In this document: positions 7,846 through 16,520 of the stretch, piece by piece
How the letters are laid out: each line of letters starts with the position of its first letter
Numbering within the stretch: position 1 is the stretch's first letter
The notes under the pieces: generated by a model
What the model saw: only the letters and a program-made list of their open reading frames with translations
What the model was told of the DNA's origin: nothing
The model's database searches: none
Translations under genes and position numbers: made by a program
DNA from: Pseudomonas sp. Choline-02u-1
Lineage (GTDB): Bacteria; Pseudomonadota; Gammaproteobacteria; Pseudomonadales; Pseudomonadaceae
NCBI RefSeq assembly: GCF_002836515.1
Contig: NZ_PJBC01000001.1
Coordinates: forward strand, 1 to 64,000
Length of the DNA: 64,000 bases
Reading direction: 5' to 3'

Positions 7846-8149
7846 ATTGCGTTCCGGCAATAGTTGGAAACGCAGCAATCCAGTGGCGAGGCCGACGGGT
7901 AAGATGTCGATGCTCCAAGGTCAACAACGGCAAAAGTTGTATTGAAAGTTAGAACGGCATTGCGATCAGGCTCACTCTTGCAAGGGGTCGCATTCCACTT
8001 TTGGGCGTTCTACTTACGAAGGTTCACCCGCATACATATCCCCACACGTAATCCTTTTGGACTTCATCATTACGTCCAATTAATGTCCCTGCGTGAATTC
8101 AACACAGACATTCACTTCTAACCATCGCCAAGGATTGGACGAGACCTTT
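7846..8149. other. Intergenic region, no gene seen
   Basis: About 300 bases between the cupin terminator and the unknown gene at 8150. Base composition becomes more AT-rich from about 8020. A fragment at about 7962-7985 (GCGATCAGGCTCACTCTTGC) resembles a decayed REP. No convincing open frame or RNA gene is seen. Confidence 0.5.
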
Positions 8150-8704
8150 ATGAGCACTAACGTAGAAAAATCTTTCATTGCCAGAATCGCATGCAGCGAG
8201 ACGCGCATGACGTACTTCGACCAACACCCTGATGCCGAGCAGGTGAAGGGGTCAGGGCATCTTCTTACGACCGCTCATGCCTATTCCCGACTGAACATGA
8301 TGGCGCGCTATTACAACAATGCCATCAACAACATCCACATAGTGGCTTACTTCCGTTGTTACGATGATTACTACAATATTCAGATTCGTAGCAGTCAATA
8401 TTTTGGGAATTTTTTCAGTAAGAATGCTGATCGTATTCTCGGCGTATTCCCGCCAGCGGGTGGTGATACTACGTCGTTCAATCTTTTTAATTCCAACAGC
8501 GAGCTTGTAACCCTGGACAACCTCAAAGGTAGTCACGCAACGGTTTATCTGCGAGCTCGAAATCAGGGCTTCATCAATAGACAATTACGCGAAGACCCAT
8601 ACGTATACACCTACGGCGATGCACCGGGTGACCCGGTTACGTTCAATCTGGAGATTCTTGAGCGGAATGTCGATTACCCGACTTCCAACGTGCCCTACGC
8701 TTAA
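8150..8704 (+). CDS. Protein of unknown function, strand-rich, lower GC
   Basis: 184 residues, no signal peptide or membrane segment. I do not recognise it. The sequence is rich in Tyr, Asn and Phe with alternating strand-like stretches (NIHIVAYFRCYDDYYNIQIR, HATVYLRARNQGFINRQL, VTFNLEILERNVDYP), suggesting a beta-sandwich or beta-trefoil, lectin-like body. Codon use is visibly less GC-biased than in neighbours, suggesting acquisition. The frame is open from 8093 but the ATG at 8150 (MSTNVEKSF) begins the ordered part; an AAGGA lies 15 bases upstream, further than usual. It stands alone between two terminators. Confidence 0.6.
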   Translation: MSTNVEKSFIARIACSETRMTYFDQHPDAEQVKGSGHLLTTAHAYSRLNMMARYYNNAINNIHIVAYFRCYDDYYNIQIRSSQYFGNFFSKNADRILGVFPPAGGDTTSFNLFNSNSELVTLDNLKGSHATVYLRARNQGFINRQLREDPYVYTYGDAPGDPVTFNLEILERNVDYPTSNVPYA

Positions 8705-8740
8705 GCGTAATCAACTCATTCAATAAGTAACCAAGAATAA

Positions 8741-8774
8741 AAAAGCCCCGGGATCTCGCGATACCGGGGCTTTT
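8741..8774. terminator. Bidirectional terminator between convergent genes
   Basis: AAAAGCCCCGG and CCGGGGCTTTT form a perfect stem with A and T runs on either side, between the genes ending at 8704 and 8790. It can serve both. Confidence 0.9.
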
Positions 8775-8789
8775 CATTCAGGCCACTAC

Positions 8790-11700
8790 TTACGCCAATT
8801 CAAGCGCGGCATTGGCGGTGACCGCAGGCACGATCACTTGACCGCTCAGCGCCAGATCCAGCAGTTCACGGTTGGCCACTGCGTACATGGCGTAGTCCGT
8901 GCCGCTTGCGGCGCGGATTTCCACCAGCATCGCGCGCCAGCGCTCGATCATGCTTTCGTGCTGGGCCATCCACAGCGCCAGGCGTGCTTCCACGTCCTGA
9001 GTGCCGTCGCCCTGCTGCAGGACGGAGATGGTGATCGCCCGTTGCTGCCAGTCGACGTCATCACGGAACGCTTCACGAGCCAGAGCCTGCCAGTTGTTTT
9101 CTACCGGCAGAGCGCTGATCTGTTGCAGGTACCAGGTGATGTCCAGCGCAGAACCCACAGCGAAGTAAGCCTTGGCCACTTCGGCCGGGTTCTGCCCGGT
9201 GACGTCGGCTGCTTCGATGATCGGCAGCAGCGTGTACAGGTGCGAAGTGCCCGCAACCATACGCGCCAGCAACTCCGGCACACCGGCTTCGACGTACGCC
9301 TGATAGCGCGACTGCCAGTTCTCGCGGATTTCGCCGCTGAGCAGTTCGTCGAGTTTCAGACCCAGTTCTTTCAGGTGCGGACCGAAATGCGCGACGTCAC
9401 GGGCGGCGTTCTGCTCGTTACGGCGAGCACGCAGGAACCAGCGCGTGGCACGGCGACCCAGACGCATCAGTTCGTCCATCAGCTCCAGCTGCACGTCAGC
9501 GGAAACCTGGTAATCCAGTGCTTCGATCTGACGGAACCAGTGCGGGAGATGGAAGATGTCGCGCACGATCACATAAGCGCCAGCCACGTTCGCCGGGCTC
9601 ATGCCGGTCGACTCTTTGAGTCGTTGAACGAAGGTGATGCCCATGTGGTTGACCAGATCGTTGGCGATCTGCGTGCTGACGATCTCTCGCTTCAGACGAT
9701 GGCGACGCATGGCTTCGGAGAACTTGCTGACCAGGGTCGGCGGGAACGCCGTTTCCATGTCGCGGGTCAGGTAATCGTCATCCGGTACCTGCGAGCCCAG
9801 CAGTTGCTCCTTGAGGTCGATCTTGCTGTAGGAGATCAGCACGGACAGCTCAGGACGGGTCAGGCCGTGGCCCTCAGCGACGCGCTCGGTCAGTTGCTCT
9901 TCGGTCGGCAGGAACTCGATTGCACGGTCCAGCTTGCCACGGCCTTCCAGATCGCTCATCAGACGCTTGTACTCAGCGATGCGTGCGTAGGCACGGCGCG
10001 CCGCCAGGGACAGGGCTTGAGTCTGCTTGTAGTTGTTGCCCAGCACCAGATTGCCGACTTCGTCGGTCATGCTCGCCAGCAACTGGTTGCGTTGCTTGTC
10101 GGTCATGTCACCGGCCTGAACCACTTCGTTCAGCAGGATCTTGATGTTCACTTCGTGGTCGGAGCAGTCCACGCCACCGGCGTTGTCGATGAAGTCGGTG
10201 TTGGAACCGCCGCCATTGAGACCGAATTCCACACGACCCAGTTGGGTCATGCCGAGGTTACCGCCCTCGCCCACGACTTTGCAGCGCAGCTCGTTGCCGT
10301 TTACGCGCAGTGCATCGTTGGCCTTGTCGCCGACATCGGCGTGGCTTTCGGTGCTGGCTTTGACGTAGGTGCCGATACCGCCGTTCCACAACAGATCCAC
10401 CGGCGCCTTGAGCAAGGCATTGAGCAGTTCGGTCGGGGTCAGCTTGTCAGCCTGGATGTCGAAGCGTTCTTTCATCTGCGGCGAGATCGCGATGCTCTTC
10501 GCGCTGCGCGAGAAGATACCGCCACCTTCGGACATGATGCTGGTGTCGTAGTCGGTCCAGGCCGAACGCGGCAGGTCGAACAGACGCTGACGCTCGACGA
10601 AACTGGTCGCCGGGTTCGGATTCGGGTCGATGAAGATGTGCATGTGATTGAACGCTGCGACCAGTTGCAGCTTGTCGGACATCAACAAGCCGTTACCGAA
10701 CACGTCGCCGGCCATGTCGCCGACGCCAACCACGGTGATGCTGTCTTCCTGAACATTGATGCCGCGCTCGCGGAAGTGGCGTTGTACGCCGACCCACGCG
10801 CCTTTGGCGGTGATGCCCATTTTCTTGTGGTCGTAACCGGCCGAACCACCGGACGCAAACGCGTCACCCAGCCAGAAGCCGTAGTCGATGGCGATGCCGT
10901 TGGCGATGTCGGAGAAGGTCGCAGTGCCCTTGTCCGCCGCGACCACCAGGTACGGGTCATCGTCGTCATGACGCACGACATTGACCGGCGGCACCAGCGC
11001 GCCGTCCTTCAGGTTGTCGGTGATGTCCAACAGGCCGGAAATGAAGATGCGGTAGCAGGCGATGCCCTCGGCCGCGATCTCGTCACGGCTGCCGCCCAGT
11101 GGCAGGCGACGCGGCAGGAAGCCGCCCTTCGCGCCCACTGGCACGATGACCGAGTTCTTCACTTGCTGGGCTTTTACCAGGCCGAGCACTTCGGTACGGA
11201 AGTCTTCTTCACGATCGGACCAGCGCAGACCACCGCGCGCAACGTTGCCGAAGCGCAGGTGCACGCCTTCGACGCGTGGCGAGTAGACGAAGATTTCAAA
11301 CTTCGGCACTGGCTTGGGCAGCTCAGGGATGGCATGCGGGTTGAACTTGAAGCTGAAGTACGACTTGTTCTGGCCGTTGGCGTCAGTCTGATAGAAGTTG
11401 GTGCGCAGGGTGGCTTTGATCAGGTCCAGGTAACGACGCAGGATGCGGTCTTCGTTGAGCACCTGAACATCGTCCAGTGCGGTCAGAATCGCTTGTTCCA
11501 GACGCTGTTGCTTGTCTTCCAGATCATCGCTGCCGAGTTTGCGCGCCAGGTAGAAGCGGGTCTTGAACAACCGGGTCAATTCGCGAGCGATGTCGGTGTG
11601 GTTGTTCAAAGTGCTGGCGATGTAACCCAGGTCGAAGCCCAGACGAATCTGCTTCAGGTAACGGGCGTAGGCACGCAGCAGCGCGACGTCGCGCCATGGC

Positions 11701-13685
11701 AGACCGGCGGTCAGCACCAGACGGTTGAACGCGTCGTTCTCGGCATCGCCACGCACGATGTGCACGAACGCATCCTGCAGGGTGTCGTTGAGTTGCTGGA
11801 TGTCGAGGTCCAGGCCTTCAGCGGCGGTGAACGCAAAGTCGTGAATCCAGAACTCGCGGCCATTGGTGTGACGCAGACGGTACGGGAATTCACCCAGCAC
11901 GCGCAGGCCGAGGTTTTCCAGAATCGGCAGGACGTCGGACAGCGCGAGCGGCGTGTCGGCGTGATACAGCTTGCAATGCAGCTCGCGCTGGCCGGAAACC
12001 TGGCCGAGCGGCTGATAGAAGCTCATCACCAGCGGATTTTTTTCGTTGAGGCTCAGCAGGTGTTGCATGTCGACCACGGCCGAATGCGCTGCAAAACGCT
12101 CGCGGTAACCGGCCGGGAAGCCTTTCGGGAAGTCGGCCAGCACGTTGGTGCCGTGAGCTTCGCCGAAGCTTTCGACGGTCAGGGCAGCGTAGTCGTCCTG
12201 CCAGCTGCGGCAGGCCTGGACCACTTCTTTTTCCAGCAGCAACGGGTCGATGTCGAGGCGGTTCTTCGGATCGACGCGCAGGATCAGTTGCACGCGAGCC
12301 AGCACGGACTCTGAGAAGAAGGTCCAGAATTCGCAGTCGGAGGCCTTCAGGCGCTCCATCAGCACTTGCTGGATCTTCTGGCGCACTTCGGTTGAATAGA
12401 TGTCGCGCGGCACGTACGCCAGGCAGTAGCAGAAGCGACCGTACGGGTCTTTGCGCAGGAACACGCGGATCTTGTTGCGTTCCTGGATCTGCACGATCGA
12501 CATCACGGTGGTGAACAGCTCGTCGACCGGGGTCTGGAACAGGTCGTCACGCGGCAGCACTTCGAGGACCTGCGCCAGTTCCTTGCCCAGGTGAGCCTTG
12601 GACTGGAAGCCGGAGCGGCGCTCGATTTCTTCGACCTTGCGGCGGATGAACGGGATGACCCGCACGCTCTCGCCGTACACCGAGGAGGTGTAAAGGCCCA
12701 TGAAACGGTGCTCCTTGATGACTTTGCCGTCAGCATCGATCTCGCGGATCGACACGTAGTCCGGATAAGCCGGACGGTGGACGCGGCTCGGGTGCGCAGC
12801 CTTGGCAAACGACAGCAGGGTCGGTTCGCGCAGGTAGGCAACGGCGTAGTCTTCGATGCGCAGGTCTTCGTAGGTCAGGCCGGTACGCAGCAGTTTGGTC
12901 AGGCCGAGGAAGGAGCTCTGGTCGTATTCGATGTGGCCGCCATCGGCCTGATCGGTGACCACGAACTCTTCGTAGCCGAGGAAGGTGAAGTGGTTGCCCA
13001 CCAGCCATTCCAGAAAACTTTTGATTTCGTTCTTTTCGTCGGCATCGACCGGGTAGGCGCTGTTGTCGAGCTGGGTGAGGATATCCTGCACCTTGGCTTT
13101 CATTGGCTCGAAATCAGCGACGGCGACGCGCACTTCACCGAGCACTTGCTCCAGCTCTTTGCTCAGCACATTCAGCTCGGCCGCGTTGGCGCAGCGGTCG
13201 ATTTCCAGGTACATCAGCGATTCGTGCAGCACGCCTTCGCCGGTGCTGCCCTTTGGCAGGATTTCCAGCAGTTCACCCTTGCTGCCACGACGCACGCTGA
13301 GCACGGTGGTTTGCAGGGTGTGAATGCTGTAGCCGCGACGGTTCAGCTCGGTACGCACCGAATCGACCAGAAATGGCAGGTCGTGGTGCAGCACTTCGAC
13401 CGCGGTGTGGGTCGACTGCCAGCCGTGGCGTTCGTAATCGGGGTTGTAGACACGCACTTGCGGTTGCGCGTGATCGAAGCGCTCAAGCAGGCGCCACGCA
13501 GAGAGAGTACAGCCAGCGAGGTCGGAGAGGCGACGTTGAGTCAGCTCGTCCAGGGAAATGATGCCGAAGAATTGTTCAGCGAACAGCGCCACTTGTGGCA
13601 GTGCCTGTTCACTGATGTGCTGCGCCAGTGCCGCTTGCAGTTGATGCTGGAAGTCGGCTTTGCTGGCTGCGGTGAAGAACGCCAT
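8790..13685 (-). CDS. gdhB: NAD-specific glutamate dehydrogenase, large (about 180 kDa) type
   Basis: 1631 residues, the usual size for the GDH-180 family (about 1600). It deaminates glutamate to 2-oxoglutarate and ammonia with NAD, mainly during growth on arginine or other amino acids. Landmarks are the N-terminal ACT-like regulatory region (HDLPFLVDSVRTELNRRGYS), the catalytic core (RFGNVARGGLRWSDR, VKNSVIVPVGAKGGFLPRRL with the substrate lysines), the NAD region (SITVVGVGDMAGDVFGNGL) and the long C-terminal helical domain. The start at 13685 (MAFFTAASKADFQHQL) was chosen because GGAG precedes it and the extra 45 upstream codons are unrelated. Single transcription unit, with the terminator at 8741-8774 downstream. 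Confidence 0.96.
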   Translation of the reverse strand: MAFFTAASKADFQHQLQAALAQHISEQALPQVALFAEQFFGIISLDELTQRRLSDLAGCTLSAWRLLERFDHAQPQVRVYNPDYERHGWQSTHTAVEVLHHDLPFLVDSVRTELNRRGYSIHTLQTTVLSVRRGSKGELLEILPKGSTGEGVLHESLMYLEIDRCANAAELNVLSKELEQVLGEVRVAVADFEPMKAKVQDILTQLDNSAYPVDADEKNEIKSFLEWLVGNHFTFLGYEEFVVTDQADGGHIEYDQSSFLGLTKLLRTGLTYEDLRIEDYAVAYLREPTLLSFAKAAHPSRVHRPAYPDYVSIREIDADGKVIKEHRFMGLYTSSVYGESVRVIPFIRRKVEEIERRSGFQSKAHLGKELAQVLEVLPRDDLFQTPVDELFTTVMSIVQIQERNKIRVFLRKDPYGRFCYCLAYVPRDIYSTEVRQKIQQVLMERLKASDCEFWTFFSESVLARVQLILRVDPKNRLDIDPLLLEKEVVQACRSWQDDYAALTVESFGEAHGTNVLADFPKGFPAGYRERFAAHSAVVDMQHLLSLNEKNPLVMSFYQPLGQVSGQRELHCKLYHADTPLALSDVLPILENLGLRVLGEFPYRLRHTNGREFWIHDFAFTAAEGLDLDIQQLNDTLQDAFVHIVRGDAENDAFNRLVLTAGLPWRDVALLRAYARYLKQIRLGFDLGYIASTLNNHTDIARELTRLFKTRFYLARKLGSDDLEDKQQRLEQAILTALDDVQVLNEDRILRRYLDLIKATLRTNFYQTDANGQNKSYFSFKFNPHAIPELPKPVPKFEIFVYSPRVEGVHLRFGNVARGGLRWSDREEDFRTEVLGLVKAQQVKNSVIVPVGAKGGFLPRRLPLGGSRDEIAAEGIACYRIFISGLLDITDNLKDGALVPPVNVVRHDDDDPYLVVAADKGTATFSDIANGIAIDYGFWLGDAFASGGSAGYDHKKMGITAKGAWVGVQRHFRERGINVQEDSITVVGVGDMAGDVFGNGLLMSDKLQLVAAFNHMHIFIDPNPNPATSFVERQRLFDLPRSAWTDYDTSIMSEGGGIFSRSAKSIAISPQMKERFDIQADKLTPTELLNALLKAPVDLLWNGGIGTYVKASTESHADVGDKANDALRVNGNELRCKVVGEGGNLGMTQLGRVEFGLNGGGSNTDFIDNAGGVDCSDHEVNIKILLNEVVQAGDMTDKQRNQLLASMTDEVGNLVLGNNYKQTQALSLAARRAYARIAEYKRLMSDLEGRGKLDRAIEFLPTEEQLTERVAEGHGLTRPELSVLISYSKIDLKEQLLGSQVPDDDYLTRDMETAFPPTLVSKFSEAMRRHRLKREIVSTQIANDLVNHMGITFVQRLKESTGMSPANVAGAYVIVRDIFHLPHWFRQIEALDYQVSADVQLELMDELMRLGRRATRWFLRARRNEQNAARDVAHFGPHLKELGLKLDELLSGEIRENWQSRYQAYVEAGVPELLARMVAGTSHLYTLLPIIEAADVTGQNPAEVAKAYFAVGSALDITWYLQQISALPVENNWQALAREAFRDDVDWQQRAITISVLQQGDGTQDVEARLALWMAQHESMIERWRAMLVEIRAASGTDYAMYAVANRELLDLALSGQVIVPAVTANAALELA

Positions 13686-14164
13686 CTGTGGTACTCCGCT
13701 TAAGCTTGTTATTGATGGAAAGCGTCGCGTGCAACACCCCTTTCGGGGTTGGTGTCGCCCTGCTCCTGATTCTCGGGCAGAGGAAACAGGGAGACAGGTG
13801 GGTGAAGCTGGACGGGACACTCAGGTCACATTCACCTTCCATGAATGAGCATCTGCAAAAGCGACTGCCAACGACGCTGACAATGCCTTTACGGGTGCTC
13901 ATCCGTTGCGCAGCTTAATGGGTGCGACAATGTGTCTGCTTGCGGTGCTGCGACATATTCGGTCATTGGCACGTAAATGCAGGGTTTGGCCTGCATCAAC
14001 ACTAGCAGGCGTGAGCTGAAATGCAGGTTCGAAACCCCGGTTTCACGGGACTTTCGTGCCACGTCGGTCGCCGAGAACGTTACATACCCGGAAACGAAAA
14101 CGCCCAAGACCCTTTAATCGACCCTGAGCGTGGCATCCGGTTCAGCGCAGGCGGTTGACGCGGA
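13686..14164. other. Long leader/promoter region upstream of gdhB
   Basis: 479 bases without a convincing gene. The short frames here have no ribosome site or recognisable content. The region must hold the gdhB promoter. An 18-base AACACCCCTTTCGGGGTT hairpin lies at about 13733-13750, on the leader side of gdhB. Confidence 0.5.
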
Positions 14165-15559
14165 TCAGTCCGGCAGTTCCTCAAAGGCTCGGAATTTGCT
14201 CACCGTGGCGCAGTCGTAGCACATCGTCTGCAGGATCTGCTTGTCCATGCTGGCGTCGATGTTGCTCGAATCGCATTCGCGGCAAAACAGGCGCAGGTGG
14301 CTGAGCAAGTCGCTGTCGAACGCTACGGCGGAGAAAAATTGCGGGACCAGCTCGTCACGCCAGTACATGCCCGGCGATTTGGAAAATCCGGCGCCGCTGT
14401 CCTTGAGTACCACGTCGTATAGCAGCCGCTGCAAAGCCGTTTGCGGCACCCGCGCATCGCGAGGCGCATTCTTGCGCCAGTTGCGCGCGAGCGCGTCCTG
14501 CGCCGTGCCCAGCATATTGCGCGGAATGGTGTTGGAGGCATGACTGCGCCCTTTGGAGTTGCCAGTGGCGTAGAAGTGCGCGGCGTTGCGCACCGCCAAT
14601 CGGGCGAAGTAATACAGCTGACTCACCGAGAAGTCCTGCAGCAACTGCCCGACCACCTCCGAGGCACGGGCTTCGGCCGTGAAGGCAAAATCCACTTCGC
14701 CGGCCAGCACACGAATGTATTGAATCGACTCCTCGCGGGCGAGACTGAAGACCAGCGAATAGATTTCGCTCTTCCAGACGGCTTTTACGCTGCCCGACAA
14801 CTCCTGATACAGCGCCCGATACAAACTCTCGCGGCTGCTGCGCGCCACGCCGTCGAGCGTGACGCTGGGCAACCAGCGCACCGCGCTGTACTCGCGGATA
14901 TTGCAGCCCTCGCTGCGATCGAAGGCGTTGATGTCGGAATCGGTGGAGACTGCCAGCACCCCGGTTTCGTGCAGACTTTTGAGCAGCTCTTCTCGAGCCT
15001 CGTCAGTCAGGGCAAGCAGCTCCTGCCTGGATGGCGTATTCAAGGGTGCAATCCATTCGACGTTTGCGCCATGACCGTCATCCAGCAAGGCGAGCAGCGT
15101 CAACTTCTGCACAAACCCCAGGTTTGCGTAAGGCACTGCCGGAGATCGCGCGCCATAGCGAGCCTCCAGCTCCAGGCGGTCCCGTGCTGCCCGTGCGGCC
15201 ACTTGCTGCTGGCGCACCGTGAAACATTCTTTGCAGTCACAAGTTGTGTGACGGCGATTGGCGCCGGGAACACAGTGCAAATGTTCACAGCGCACGCACT
15301 TGAACGGACTGCGCAGCGAGAGCGAACTGCCTCTGGCGTGCCGAGGTATCCACATCGGCAGTTCGCAGTATGGACAAGTGAGGTCTGCACTGACGATCGG
15401 TGGCAGAACTTTAAGCAGACTGCGGACCGTCGAAGGAATCTGGAACTCGGCCATCAGTGCGGCGGTTTTTTCGCCTTCGAGATAGCGCTTATAGATCTCT
15501 TCGATCTGTTCATCCGAGAGATGACGGATTTCTTCGGCGCGTTGGAAATACTGAGTCAT
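14165..15559 (-). CDS. Unrecognised protein with N- and C-terminal zinc ribbons
   Basis: 464 residues. The N-terminus (about 14-55) is helical and resembles a helix-turn-helix (LEGEKTAALMAEFQIPSTVR). Next are paired cysteines at about 62/65 (CPYC), 88/91/96 (CVRCEHLHC) and 107/109/112 (CDCKEC), which look like one or two zinc ribbons. A long helical middle contains no motif I recognise. The C-terminus carries another four-Cys site, CREC at about 426 and CYDC at about 447. The start MTQYFQRAEE at 15559 has AAAGGA upstream; the open frame extends much further but with unrelated composition. Monocistronic, with gaps of several hundred bases on both sides. A nucleic-acid-binding role is only inferred. 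Confidence 0.72.
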   Translation of the reverse strand: MTQYFQRAEEIRHLSDEQIEEIYKRYLEGEKTAALMAEFQIPSTVRSLLKVLPPIVSADLTCPYCELPMWIPRHARGSSLSLRSPFKCVRCEHLHCVPGANRRHTTCDCKECFTVRQQQVAARAARDRLELEARYGARSPAVPYANLGFVQKLTLLALLDDGHGANVEWIAPLNTPSRQELLALTDEAREELLKSLHETGVLAVSTDSDINAFDRSEGCNIREYSAVRWLPSVTLDGVARSSRESLYRALYQELSGSVKAVWKSEIYSLVFSLAREESIQYIRVLAGEVDFAFTAEARASEVVGQLLQDFSVSQLYYFARLAVRNAAHFYATGNSKGRSHASNTIPRNMLGTAQDALARNWRKNAPRDARVPQTALQRLLYDVVLKDSGAGFSKSPGMYWRDELVPQFFSAVAFDSDLLSHLRLFCRECDSSNIDASMDKQILQTMCYDCATVSKFRAFEELPD

Positions 15560-15851
15560 CGCAAAGGTCCTTTTTATGAATTGTCGTAACGCACTCCCTT
15601 GCGCAAGAGCGGCGAACTTAACGGCAACCTGACGGCTATCACAAGCAATAATCAGCAAAACGGCCTTATTTGTAGCGATCATTAATATCCCTACACTGGC
15701 GTCCGACCTTTCCTTCTGGTAACCCGGAAGTGCATGACGGAAATTTCCCGCTTTGCCAATTTCTGAAATGAGAAGGCAGCGCAAACACGCGCAGACTGGC
15801 AAAATCGCGCCTACGAACAGATCCACTGCCGCCACTGCCCAGGAATTCCCC

Positions 15852-16202
15852 ATGCAAATGACCACCGCCCTACTGATCGTCAACCCGTGCGACGACGAAG
15901 AAGACAACATGGCCATGCTCTGCTGCCACAGCGATAAGGGCGAGATGTTCCTGATGAGCCGTTATCCGGACGAGGATGAACTGGAGATCACTCTGGATGG
16001 CGAGCCTTCCACGCTTGAGGGGGTGAAGGTCACGCTGACGTCGAAACTGCTGAAGATCGAGATTGCTGCTGCGGATGCCGATGCGTTGAATGGGGATGAT
16101 GTGCTGGAGATCAGTTTTAATCCGGACATGGTGGATATGGATGAGGTTGTTGAGACTTTGAAGAATATTCTCGATGGCACCGGGACTTTCATGCAAATCT
16201 GA
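15852..16202 (+). CDS. Small acidic cytoplasmic protein, unknown function
   Basis: 116 residues, strongly acidic (CDDEEDN, YPDEDELEITLDGE, DPMVDMDEVVE-like C-terminus). No signal or membrane segment. It has alternating strands and ends with a helix (MDEVVETLKNILDGTG). AGGA lies 8 bases before the ATG at 15852; a second ATG two codons later is also possible. I do not recognise the family. It is separated from the zinc-ribbon gene by a 292-base divergent gap. Confidence 0.7.
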   Translation: MQMTTALLIVNPCDDEEDNMAMLCCHSDKGEMFLMSRYPDEDELEITLDGEPSTLEGVKVTLTSKLLKIEIAAADADALNGDDVLEISFNPDMVDMDEVVETLKNILDGTGTFMQI

Positions 16203-16520
16203 AAGAGTCAGCTCGGCTATTAACAGGATAAACGACGGTGGCGACTGATTGATTCTCAAGCCATCGTCACTGTTCCTCTTGATGGACACCTTCGCTGAAA
16301 TCCAGCTCTCTATAAATCATCATTCACGCGAACTTTCCACATGCAAAGTTAACGCGTTCAACAGCACCAAGTAAGCTCCTACTACTCCTCAAGAACCGCC
16401 CTACGCAATCATCGGACGTCGTCTGATTGTGAATCAAAACCTTCATTGCTATTACAACCACTAGCTCGGCGCCGAGAGATTGCCGATTGGATAATATAAG
16501 TCGACCCCAGGCACACACTC
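16203..16520. other. AT-richer intergenic region before the broken ABC exporter
   Basis: 318 bases without a gene I can support. GC is lower than the surroundings. GGATAATATAAG at about 16489-16500 contains a good -10-like box just before the exporter start at 16521. Confidence 0.4.

Noticed and set aside
8838..12314. 1158-codon open frame antisense to gdhB
   Set aside because: Pure shadow: it lies in the codon-complementary frame of a well-supported glutamate dehydrogenase, has Gln/His/Val-rich sequence with no motif, and no ribosome site. Long antisense frames are expected at this GC.
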